Shown here piece after piece: positions 1-12,300 of a DNA stretch of 57,058 nucleotides; the first letter of the stretch is position 1, and the number at the start of each line of letters is the position of its first letter. The stretch is from the NCBI RefSeq assembly GCF_032854445.1, contig NW_027018209.1, forward strand, positions 1-57,058. Reading direction: 5' to 3'. The notes below the pieces were generated by a model, which had not been told where the DNA came from, did not search any database, and worked only from the letters and a program-made list of their open reading frames with translations. The translations under genes and the position numbers were made by a program. Source of the stretch: Liolophura sinensis (taxonomy: Eukaryota > Mollusca > Polyplacophora > Chitonida > Chitonidae).

Positions 1-5
1 TTAGG
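1..5 (+). repeat. Truncated monomer at left window edge
   Basis: The window opens five bases before the first CACGTG anchor, inside the conserved ttaggCACGTG context. The array therefore continues upstream; no array boundary is visible here. Confidence 0.9.
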
Positions 6-2194
6 CACGTGATTATGACATAAATGCTCATTCAATTGTCGCTACAGCCAAAAGTATTGGTCGGAGAGCAACGCGGTTTGCACCATTCGATTTCTCGTCA
101 CAAAATACGTCGGATTAGCCTCTTACCAGCAGCATTGGAACAGTTTTTTCCACTTGGGATTTTTGCCTGGTCTTTTTGCTAATTGAAGTGGTCTACATTT
201 ACTATGTACCATCGCGACTGGTCATTACTATATTCAACTTTTGATTATAAGTTATGTGCCCTTCGGTAGCCCACAAGACGTCAAATCTTTGGGCCAAGCC
301 CATTTAACTCACCCAGCAAATGTCTTACTTCTAAGTCAAAGACAAACTCAATGTCTTTATCTACATGTTGAAAAACCACACCATTTGTATATAAAAACAA
401 CAAGGTACTTGATACAATCTGCTGTAAAAAGTACGACTGAACACTGACCCACATCAATAAGGTGCCAAAAGATGCGCAATTGGGCCAGGCATCTCCAGCT
501 GTTGAAAAATTGCAAATTTCCTTGGTTTCCATTGAGTAAGAGCCGTTGCTGTTCACGTGATTTTCACATAAATGCTCATTCAATTGTCGCTACAGCCAAA
601 AGTATTGGTCGGAGAGCAACGCGGTTTGCACCATTCGATTTCTCGTCACAAAATACGTCGATTAGCCTCTACCAGCAGCATTGCAACAGTTTTTCCACTT
701 TTTGGATTTTTGCCTGGGCTTTTTGCTAATTAAATTCGGCTACATGTTTTATGTAATATCACGACTGGTCATTACTATAGTCAACTTTTCATTATAAGTT
801 ATGTGCCCTTCGGTAGCCCAGAAGACGTCAAATCTTTGGGCCAAGCCCATATAACTCATCCAGCAATTGTCTTACTTCTAGGTCGAAGACAAACTCAATG
901 TCTTTATCTACATGTTGAAAAACCACACAATTTGTATATAAAAAACACAAGGTACGTGATACAGTCTGCTGTAAAAAGTACAATTAAACACTGACCCACC
1001 TTAATAAGGTGCCAAAAGATGCGCAATTGGGCCAGGCATCTCAGCTGTTGGAAAAATTGCAAATTTCCTTGGTTTCCATGGAGTAAGAGCCGTTGTTAGC
1101 ACGTGATTTTCACATAAATGCTCATTCAATTGTCGCTACAGCCAAAAGTATTGGTCGGAGAGCAACGCGGTTTGCACCATTCGATTTCTCGTCACAAAAT
1201 ACGTCGGATTAGCCTTTTACCAGCAGCATTGGAACAGTTTTTCCACTTTTGGATTTTTGCCTGGGCTTTTTGCTAATTCAATTCGGCTACATTTACTATG
1301 TAATATCGCGACTGGTCATTACTATATTCAACTTTTGATTATAAGTTATGTGCCCTTCGGTAGCCCAGAAGACGTCAAATCTTTGGGCCAAGCCCAATTA
1401 ACTCATCCAGCAATTGTCTTACTTCTAAGTCGAAGACAAACTCAATGTCTTTATCTACATGTTGAAAAACCACACCATTTGTATATAAAAACAACAAGGT
1501 ACTTTATACAGTCTGCTGTAAAAAGTACAATTAAACAATGACCCACATCAATAGGTGCCAAAAGATGCGCAATTGGGCCAGACATCTCCAGCTGTTGAAA
1601 AATTGCAAATTTCCTTGGTTTCCATGAAGTAAGAGCCGTTGTTAGGCACATGATTTTCACATAAATGCTCATTCAATTGTCGCTACAGCCATAAGTGTTG
1701 GTCGGAGAGCAACGCGGTTTGCACCATTCGATTTCGCGTCACAAAATACGTCGGATTAGCCTCTTACCAGCAGCATTGGAACAGTTTTTCCACTTTTGGA
1801 TTTTTGCCTGGGCTTTTTGCTAATTCAATTCGGCTACATTTACTATGTAATATCGCGACTGGTCAATACTATATTCAACTTTTGATTATAAGTTATGTGC
1901 CCTTCGGTAGCCCAGAAGACGTCAAATCTTTGGGCCAAGCCCATTTAACTCATCCAGCAATTGTCTTACTTCTAAGTCGAAGACAATCTCAATGTCTTTA
2001 TCTACATGTTGAAAAACCACACCATTTGTATATAAAAAACACAAGGTACTTGATACAGTCTGCTGTAAAAAGTACAATTAAACACTGACCCACATCAATA
2101 AGGTGCCAAAAGATGCGCAATTGGGCCAGGCATCTCCAGCTGTTGAAAAATTGCAAATTTCCTTGGTTTCCATGGAGTAAGAGCCGTTGTTAGG
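6..2194 (+). repeat. Truncated (4-monomer) copy of zone A higher-order repeat
   Basis: Anchors 6, 554, 1100, 1647. The first, third and fourth monomers match positions 1, 4 and 5 of the pentamer: attatgac after the anchor; ccagacatctcc near 1577; CACATG and gacaatctc near 1984. A single monomer (anchor 554, context gttCACGTG) stands where the two monomers of positions 2 and 3 should be. The first monomer shares the private change cacaagacg (near 271) with the one at 2195 (near 2461). This looks like an unequal-crossover product that lost one monomer. Confidence 0.75.
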
Positions 2195-4929
2195 CACGTG
2201 ATTATGACATAAATGCTCATTCAATTGTCGCTACAGCCAAAAGTATTGGTCGGAGAGCAACGCGGTTTGCACCATTCGATTTCTCGTCACAAAATACGTC
2301 GGATTAGCCTCTTACCAGCAGCATTGGAACAGTTTTTCCACTTTGGATTTTTGCCTGGTCTTTTTGCTAATTGAAGTGGTCTACATTTACTATGTACCAT
2401 CGCGACTGGTCATTACTATATTCAACTTTTGATTATAAGTTATGTGCCCTTCGGTAGCCCACAAGACGTCAATCTTTGGGCCAAGCCCATTTAACTCACC
2501 CAGCAAATGTCTTACTTCTAAGTCGAAGACAAACTCAATGTCTTTATCTACATGTTGAAAACCACACCATTTGTATATAAAAACAACAAGGTACTTGATA
2601 CAATCTGCTGTAAAAAGTACGACTGAACACTGACCCACATCAATAAGGTGCCAAAAGATGCGCAATTGGGCCAGGCATCTCCAGCTGTTGAAAAATTGCA
2701 AATTTCTTTGGTTTCCATGGAGTAAGAGCCGTTGTTAGGCACGTGATTTTCACATAAATGCTCATTCAATTGTCGCTACAGCCAAAAGTATTGGTCGGAG
2801 AGCAACGCGGTTTGCACCATTCGATTTCTCGTCACAAAATACGTCGGATTAGCCTCTTACCAGCAGCATTGCAACAGTTTTTTCCACTTTTTGGATTTTT
2901 GCCTGGGCTTTTTGCTAATTCAATTCGTCTACATATTTTATGTAATATCGCGACTGGTCATTACTATAGTCAACTTTTGATTATAAGTTATGTGCCCTTC
3001 GGTAGCCCAGAAGACGTCAAATCTTTGGGCCAAGCCCATTTAACTCATCCAGCAATTGTCTTACTTCTAGGTCGAAGACAAACTCAATGTCTTTATCTAC
3101 ATGTTGAAAAACCACACCATTTGTATATAAAAACAACAAGGTACTTGATACAGTCTGCTGTAGAAAGTACAATTAAACACTGACCCCACATCAATAAGGT
3201 GCCAAAAGATGCGCAATTGGGCCAGGCATCTCCAGCTGTTGAAAAATTGCAAATTTCCTTGGTTTCCATTGAGTAAGAGCCGTTGTTAGGCACGTGATTT
3301 TCACATAAATGCTCATTCAATTGTAGCTACAGCCATAAGTGTTGGTCGGAGAGCAACGCGGTTTGCACCATTCGATTTCGCGCCACAAAATACGTCGGAT
3401 TAGCCTCTTACCAGCAGCATTGGAACAGTTTTTCCACTTTGGGATTTTTGCCTGGGCTTTTTGCTAATTCAATTCGGCTACATTTACTATGCAATATCGC
3501 GACTGGTCATTACTATATTCAACTTTTGATTATAAGGTATATGCCCTTCGGTAGCCCAGAAGACGTCAAATCTTTGGCCAAGCCCATTTAACTCACCCAG
3601 CAAATGTCTTACTTCTAAGTCGAAGACAAACTCAATGTCTTTATCTACATGTTGAAAAACCACACCATTTGTATATAAAAACAACAAGGTACTTGATACA
3701 ATCTGCTGTAAAAAGTACGACTGAACACTGACCCACATCAATAAGGTGCCAAAAGATGCGCAATTGGCCAGGCATCTCCAGCTGTTGAAAAATTGCAAAT
3801 TTCCTTGGTTTCCATGGAGTAAGAGCCGTTGTTAGGCACGTGATTTTCACATAAATGCTCATTCAATTGTCGCTACAGCCAAAAGTATTGGTCGGAGAGC
3901 AACGCGGTTTGCACCATTCGATTTCTCGTCACAAAATACGTCGGATTAGCCTTTTACAGCAGCATTGGAACAGTTTTTCCACTTTTGGATTTTTGCCTGG
4001 GCTTTTTGCTAATTCAATTCGGCTACATTTACTATGTAATATCGCGACTGGTCATTACTATATTCAACTTTTGATTATAAGTTATGTGCCCTTCGGTAGC
4101 CCAGAAGACGTCAAATCTTTGGGCCAAGCCCATTTAACTCATCCAGCAATTGTCTTACTTCTAAGTCGAAGACAAACTCAATGTCTTTATCTACATGTTG
4201 AAAAACCACACCATTTGTATATAAAAACAACAAGGTACTATATATAGTCTGCTGTAAAAAGTACAATTAAACACTGACCCACATCAATAAGGTGCCAAAA
4301 GATGCGCAATTGGGCCAGACATCTCCAGCTGTTGAAAAATTGCAAATTTCCTTGGTTTCCATGGAGTAAGAGCCGTTGTTAGGCACATGATTTTCACATA
4401 AATGCTCATTCAATTGTCGCTACAGCCATAAGTGTTGGTCGAGAGCAACGCGGTTTGCACCATTCGATTCGCGTCACAAAATACGTCGGATTAGCCTCTT
4501 ACCAGGCAGCATTGGAACAGTTTTTCCACTTTTGATTTTTGCCTGGGCTTTTTTCTAATTCAATTCGGCTACATTTACTATGTAATATCGCGACTGGTCA
4601 ATACTATATTCAACTTTTGATTATAAGTTATGTGCCCTTCGGTAGCCCAGAAGACGTCAAATCTTTGGGCCAAGCCCATTTAACTCATCCAGCAATTGTC
4701 TTACTTCTAAGTCGAAGACAATCTCAATGTCTTTATCTACATGTTGAAAAACCACACCATTTGTATATAAAAAACACAAGGTGCTTGATACAGTCTGCTG
4801 TAAAAAGCACAATTAAACACTGACCCACATCAATAAGGTGCCAAAAGATGCGCAATTGGGCCAGGCATCTCCAGCTGTTGAAAAATTGCAAATTTCCTTG
4901 GTTTCCATGGAGTAAGAGCCGTTGTTAGG
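2195..4929 (+). repeat. Pentameric higher-order repeat, copy 1 (full)
   Basis: Five monomers with anchors 2195, 2740, 3291, 3837, 4384; total 2,735 bp. Order of markers: attatgac; gtctac/atattttatg; gtagctac/cgcgccac; ccttttac with the tactatatata tract near 4237; CACATG with gacaatctc. The copy is repeated directly downstream in the same order. Confidence 0.88.
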
Positions 4930-7666
4930 CACGTGATTATGACATAAATGCTCATTCAATTGTCGCTACAGCCAAAAGTATTGGTCGGAGAGCAACGCGG
5001 TTTGCACCGATTCGATTTCTCGTCACAAAATACGTCGGATTAGCCTCTTACCAGCAGCATTGGAACAGTTTTTCCACTTTGGGATTTTTGCCTGGTCTTT
5101 TTGCTAATGAAGTGGTCTACATTTACTATGTACCATCGCGACTGGTCATTACTATATTCAACTTTTGATTATAAGTTATGTGCCCTTCGGTAGCCCAGAA
5201 GACGTCAAATCTTTGGGCCAAGCCCATTTAACTCACCCAGCAAATGTCTTACTTCTAAGTCGAAGACAAACTCAATGTCTTTATCTACATGTTGAAAAAC
5301 CACACCATTTGTATATAAAAACAACAAGGTACTTGATACAATCTGCTGTAAAAAGTACGACTGAACACTGACCCACATCAATAAGGTGCCAAAAGATGCG
5401 CAATTGGGCAGGCATCTCCAGCTGTTGAAAAATTGCAAATTTCCTTGGTTTCCATGGAGTAAGAGCCGTTGTTAGGCACGTGATTTTCACATAAATGCTC
5501 ATTCAATTGTCGCTACAGCCAAAAGTATTGGTCGGAGAGCAACGCGGTTTGCACCATTCGATTTCTCGTCACAAAATACGTCGGATTAGCCTCTTACCAG
5601 CAGCATTGCAACAGTTTTCCACTTTTTGGATTTTTGCCTGGGCTTTTTGCTAATTCAATTCGTCTACATATTTTATGTAATATCGCGACTGGTCATTACT
5701 ATAGTCAACTTTTGATTATAAGTTATGTGCCCTTCGGTAGCCCCAGAAGACGTCAAATCTTTGGGCCAAGCCCATTTAACTCATCCAGCAATTGTCTTAC
5801 TTCTAGGTCGAAGACAAACTCAATGTCTTTATCTACATGTTGAAAAACCACACATTTGTATATAAAAACAACAAGGTACTTGATACAGTCTGCTGTAGAA
5901 AGTACAATTAAACACTGACCCACATCAATAAGGTGCCAAAAGATGCGCAATTGGGCCAGGCATCTCCAGCTGTTGAAAAATTGCAAATTTCCTTGGTTTC
6001 CATTGAGTAAGAGCCGTTGTTAGGCACGTGATTTTCACATAAATGCTCATTCAATTGTAGCTACAGCCATAAGTGTTGGTCGGAGAGCAACGCGGTTTGC
6101 ACCATTCGATTTCGCGCCACAAAATACGTCGGATTAGCCTCTTACCAGCAGCATTGGAACAGTTTTTCCACTTTGGGATTTTTGCCTGGCTTTTTTGCTA
6201 ATTCAATTCGGCTACATTTACTATGCAATATCGCGACTGGTCATTACTATATTCAACTTTTGATTATAAGGTATATGCCCTTCGGTAGCCCAGAAGACGT
6301 CAAATCTTTGGGCCAAGCCCATTTAACTCACCCAGCAAATGTCTTACTTCTAAGTCGAAGACAAACTCAATGTCTTTATCTACATGTTGAAAAACCACAC
6401 CATTTGTATATAAAAACAACAAGGTACTTGATACAATCTGCTTGTAAAAAGTACGACTGAACACTGACCCACATCAATAAGGTGCCAAAAGATGCGCAAT
6501 TGGGCCAGGCATCTCCAGCTGTTGAAAAATTGCAAATTTCCTTGGTTTCCATGGAGTAAGAGCCGTTGTTAGGCACGTGATTTTCACATAAATGCTCATT
6601 CAATTGTCGCTACAGCCAAAAGTATTGGTCGGAGAGCAACGCGGTTTGCACCATTCGATTTCTCGTCACAAAATACGTCGGATTAGCCTTTTACCAGCAG
6701 CATTGGAAACAGTTTTTCCACTTTTGATTTTTGCCTGGGCTTTTTGCTAATTCAATTCGGCTACATTTACTATGTAATATCGCGACTGGTCATTACTATA
6801 TTCAACTTTTGATTATAGGTTATGTGCCCTTCGGTAGCCAGAAGACGTCAAATCTTTGGGCCAAGCCCATTTAACTCATCCAGCAATTGTCTTACTTCTA
6901 AGTCGAAGACAACTCAATGTCTTTATCTACATGTTGAAAAACCACACCATTTGTATATAAAAACAACAAGGTACTATATATAGTCTGCTGTAAAAAGTAC
7001 AATTAAACACTGACCCACATCAATAAGGTGCCAAAAGATGCGCAATTGGGCCAGACATCTCCAGCTGTTGAAAAATTGCAAATTTCCTTGGTTTCCATGG
7101 AGTAAGAGCCGTTGTTAGGCACATGATTTTCACATAAATGCTCATTCAATTGTCGCTACAGCCATAAGTGTTGGTCGGAGAACAACGCGGTTTGCACCAT
7201 TCGATTTCGCGTCACAAAATACGTCGGATTAGCCGAATGGTTGCATACCGCGTTGGAAGTTCTCCACCTACTGGCTTTTTGCTGGGTATGCTAATCAATT
7301 CGGCTACATTTACTATGTAATATCGCGACTGGTCAATACTATATTCAAACTTTTGATATAAGTTATGTGCCCTTCGGTAGCCCAGAAGACGTCAAATCTT
7401 TGGGCCAAGCCATTTAACTCATCCAGCAATTGTCTTACTTCTAAGTCGAAGACAATCTCAATGTCTTTATCTACATGTTGAAAAACCACACCATTTGTAT
7501 ATAAAAAAACACAAAGGTACTTGATACAGTCTGCTGTAAAAAGTACAATTAAACACTGACCCACATCAATAAGGTGCCAAAAGATGCGCAATTGGGCCAG
7601 GCATCTCCAGCTGTTGAAAAATTGCAAATTTTCCTTGGTTTCCATGGAGTAAGAGCCGTTGTTAGG
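4930..7666 (+). repeat. Pentameric higher-order repeat, copy 2 (full)
   Basis: Five monomers with anchors 4930, 5477, 6025, 6574, 7120; total 2,737 bp. It repeats the marker order of the preceding unit, including the rare tactatatata tract near 6972 that I see only in the fourth monomer of these units. The last monomer contains an aberrant 62-bp segment annotated separately. Confidence 0.88.
7235..7296. other. Scrambled 62-bp segment within one monomer
   Basis: After the conserved cggattagcc the sequence departs completely from every other monomer until aatcaattcgg, where the match resumes. The normal segment contains ccagcagcattgg, a T-rich tract and gcctgggctttttgc. Here fragments such as ttggaa and ctttttgctggg appear out of order. 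Monomer length is unchanged (547 bp). It sits in a stretch rich in single-base indels, so a local consensus error is the simplest reading; a true local rearrangement is possible. Confidence 0.6.
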
Positions 7667-9312
7667 CACGTGATTATGACATAAATGCTCATTCAATTGT
7701 CGCTACAGCCCAAAAGTATTGGTCGGAGAGCAACGCGGTTTGCACCATTCGATTTCTCGTCACAAAAATACGTCGGATTAGCCTCTTACCAGCAGCATTG
7801 GAACAGTTTTTTCCACTTTGGGATTTTTGCCTGGTCTTTTTGCTAATTGAAGTGGTCTACATTTTACTATGTACCATCGCGACTGGTCATTACTATATTC
7901 AACTTTTGATTATAAGTTATGTGCCCTTCGGTAGCCCAGAAGACGTCAAATCTTTGGGCCAAGCCATTTAACTCACCCAGCAAATGTCTTACTTCTAAGT
8001 CGAAGACAAACTCAATGTCTTTATCTACATGTTGAAAAACCACACCATTTGTATATAAAAACAACAAGGTACTTGATACAATCTGCTGTAAAAAGTACGA
8101 CTGAACACTGACCCACATCAATAAGGTGCCAAAAGATGCGCAATTGGGCCAGGCATCTCCAGCTGTTGAAAATTGCAAATTTCCTTGGTTTCCATGGAGT
8201 AAGAGCCGTTGTTAGGCACGTGATTTTCACATAAATGCTCATTCAATTGTCGCTACAGCCAAAAGTATTGGTCCGGAGAGCAACGCGGTTTGCACCATCG
8301 ATTTCTCGTCACAAAATACGTCGGATTAGCCTCTTACCAGCAGCATTGCAACAGTTTTTTCCACTTTTTGGATTTTTGCCTGGGCTTTTTGCTAATTCAA
8401 TTCGTCTACATATTTTATGTAATATCGCGACTGGTCATTACTATAGTCAACTTTTGATTATAAGTTATGTGCCCTTCGGTAGCCCAGAAGACGTCAAATC
8501 TTGGGCCAAGCCCATTTAACTCATCCAGCAATTGTCTTACTCTAGGTCGAAGACAAACTCAATGTCTTTATCTACATGTTGAAAAACCACACCATTTGTA
8601 TATAAAAACAACAAGGTACTTGATACAGTCTGCTGTAGAAAGTACAATTAAACACTGACCCACATCAATAAGGTGCCAAAAGATGCGCAATTGGGCCAGG
8701 CATCTCCAGCTGTTGAAAAATTGCAAATTTCCTTGGTTTCCATTGAGTAAGAGCCGTTGTTAGGCACGTGATTTTCACATAAATGCTCATTCAATTGTAG
8801 CTACAGCCATAAGTGTTGGTCGGAGAGCAACGCGGTTTGCACCATTCGATTTCGCGCCACAAAATACGTCGGATTAGCCTCTTACCAGCAGCATTGGAAC
8901 CGTTTTTCCACTTTGGGATTTTTGCCTGGGCTTTTTGCTAATTCAATTCGGCTACATTTACTATGCAATATCGCGACTGGTCATTACTATATTCAACTTT
9001 TGATTATAAGTTATGTGCCCTTCGGTAGCCCAGAAGACGTCAAATCTTTGGGCCAAGCCCATTTAACTCATCCAGCAATTGTCTTACTTCTAAGTCGAAG
9101 ACAAACTCAATGTCTTTATCTACATGTTGAAAAACCACACCATTTGTATATAAAAACAACAAGGTACTTGATACAGTCTGCTGTAAAAAGTACAATTAAA
9201 CACTGACCCACATCAATAAGGTGCCAAAAGATGCGCAATTGGGCCAGGCATCTCCAGCTGTTGAAAAATTGCAAATTTCCTTGGTTTCCATTGAGTAAGA
9301 GCCGTTGCTGTT
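7667..9312 (+). repeat. Partial (3-monomer) copy of zone A higher-order repeat
   Basis: Anchors 7667, 8217, 8765 reproduce positions 1-3 of the pentamer (attatgac; gtctac; gtagctac with cgcgccac). The next monomer (anchor 9313) has the gttCACGTG context that otherwise starts a different pentamer. The higher-order register changes here. Confidence 0.8.
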
Positions 9313-12300
9313 CACGTGATTTTCACATAAATGCTCATTCAATTGTCGCTACAGCCAAAAGTATTGGTCGGAGAGCAACGCGGTTTGCACCATTCGATTT
9401 CTCGTCACAAAATACGTCGGATTAGCCTCTTACCAGCAGCATTGGAACAGTTTTTCCACTTTGGGATTTTTGCCTGGTCTTTTTGCTAATTGAAGTGGTC
9501 TACATTTACTATGTACCATCGCGACTGGTCATTACTATAGTCAACTTTTGATTATAAGTTATGTGCCCTTCGGTAGCCCAGAAGACGTCAAATCTTTGGG
9601 CCAAGCCCATTTAACTCACCCAGCAAATGTCTTACTTCTAAGTCGAAGACAAACTCAATGTCTTTATCTACCATGTTGAAAAACCACACCATTTGTATAA
9701 AAAAACAAAAAGGTACTTGATACAATCTGCTGTAAAAAGTACGACTGAACACTGACCCACATCAATAAGGTGCCAAAAGATGCGCAATTGGGCCAGGCAT
9801 CTCCAGCTGTTGAAAAATTGCAAATTTCCTTGGTTTCCATGGAGTAAGAGCCGTTGTTAGGCACGTGATTTTCACATAAATGCTCATTCAATTGTCGCTA
9901 CAGCCAAAAGTATTGGTCGGAGAGCAACGCGGTTTGCACCATTCGATTTCTCGTCACAAAATACGTCGGATTAGCCTCTTACCAGCAGCATTGCAACAGT
10001 TTTTCCACTTTTTGGATTTTTGCCTGGGCTTTTTGCTAATTCAATTCGTCTACATATTTTATGTAATATCGCGACTGGTCATTACTATAGTCAACTTTTG
10101 ATTATAAGTTATGTGCCCTTCGGTAGCCCAGAAGACGTCAAATCTTTGGGCCAAGCCCATTTAACTCATCCAGCAATTGTCTTACTTCTAGGTCGAAGAC
10201 AAACTCAATGTCTTTATCTACATGTTGAAAAACCACACCATTTGTATATAAAAACAACAAGGTACTTGATACAGTCTGCTGTAGAAAGTACAATTAAACA
10301 CTGACCCACATCAATAAGGTGCCAAAAGATGCGCAATTGGGCCAGGCATCTCCAGCTGTTGAAAAATTGCAAATTTCCTTGGTTTCCATTGAGTAAGAGC
10401 CGTTGTTAGGCACGTGATTTTCACATAAATGCTCATTCAATTGTAGCTACAGCCATAAGTGTTGGTCGGAGAGCAACGCGGTTTGCACCATTCGATTTCG
10501 CGCCACAAAATACGTCGGATTAGCCTCTTACCAGCAGCATTGGAACCGTTTTCCACTTTGGGATTTTTGCCTGGGCTTTTTGCTAATTCAATTCGGCTAC
10601 ATTTACTATGCAATATCGCGACTGGTCATTACTATATTCAACTTTTGATCATAAGTTATGTGCCCTTCGGTAGCCCAGAAGACGTCAAATCTTTGGGCCA
10701 AGCCCATTTAACTCATCCAGCAATTGTCTTACTTCTAAGTCGAAGACAAACTCAATGTCTTTATCTACATGTTGAAAAACCACACCATTTGTATATAAAA
10801 AACACAAGGTACTTGATACAGTCTGCTGTAAAAAGTACAATTAAACACTGACCCACATCAATAAGGTGCCAAAAGATGCGCAATTGGGCCAGGCATCTCC
10901 AGCTGTTGAAAAATTGCAAATTTCCTTGGTTTCCATGGAGTAAGAGCCGTTGTTGGGCACGTGATTTTCACATAAATGCTCATTCAATTGTCGCTACAGC
11001 CAAAAGTATTGGTCGGAGAGCAACGCGGTTTGCACCATTCGATTTCTCGTCACAAAATACGTCGGATTAGCCTCTTACCAGCAGCATTGGAACAGTTTTT
11101 CCACTTTTGGATTTTTGCCTGGTCTTTTTGCTAATTGAAATGGTCTACATATACTATGTACCATCGAGACTGGTCATTGCTATATTCAACTTTTGATTAT
11201 AAGTTATGTGCCCTTCGGTAGCCCAGAAGACGTCAAATCTTTGGGCCAAGCCCATTTAACTCATCCAGCAATTGTCTTACTTCTAGGTCGAAGACAAACT
11301 CAATGTCTTTATCTACATGTTGAAAAACCACACCATTTGTATATAAAAAACACAAGGTACTTGATACAGTCTGCTGTAAAAAGTACAATTAAACACTGAC
11401 CCACATCAATACGGTGCCAAAAGATGCGCAATTGGGCCAGGCATCTCCAGCTGTTGAAAAATTGCAAATTTCCTTGGTTTCCATGGAGTAAGAGCCGTTG
11501 TTAGGCACATGATTTTCACATAAATGCTCATTCAATTGTCGCTACAGCCAAAAGTATTGGTCGGAGAGCAACGCGGTTTGCACCATTCGATTTCTCGTCA
11601 CAAAATACGTCGGATTAGCCTCTTACCAGCAGCATTGGAACAGTTTTTCCACTTTTGGATTTTTGCCTGGGCTTTTTGCTAATTCAATTCGTCTACATAT
11701 TTTATGTAATATCGCGACTGGTCATTACTATAGTCAACTTTTGATTATAAGTTATGTGCCCTTCGGTAGCCCAGAAGACGTCAAATCTTTGGGCCAAGCC
11801 CATTTAACTCATCCAGCAATTGTCTTACTTCTAAGTCGAAGACAAACTCAATGTCTTTATCTACATGTTGAAAAACCACACCATTTGTATATAAAAACAA
11901 CAAGGTACTTGATACAGTCTGCTGTAAAAAGTACAATTAAACACTGACCCACATCAATAAGGTGCCAAAAGATGCGCAATTGGGCCAGGCATCTCCAGCT
12001 GTTGAAAAATTGCAAATTTCCTTGGTTTCCATTTAGTAAGAGCCGTTGCTGTTCACGTGATTTTCACATAAATGCTCATTCAATTGTCGCTACAGCCAAA
12101 AGTATTGGTCGGAGAGCAACGCGGTTTGCACCATTCGATTTCTCGTCACAAAATACGTCGGATTAGCCTCTTACCAGCAGCATTGGAACAGTTTTTCCAC
12201 TTTTGGGATTTTTGCCTGGTCTTTTTGCTAATTGAAGTGGTCTACATTTACTATGTACCATCGCGACTGGTCATTACTATATTCAACTTTTGATTATAAG

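Noticed and set aside
7235-7296. Transposon or foreign insertion
   Set aside because: Only 62 bp are affected, monomer length is unchanged, and there are no terminal repeats or target-site duplication.
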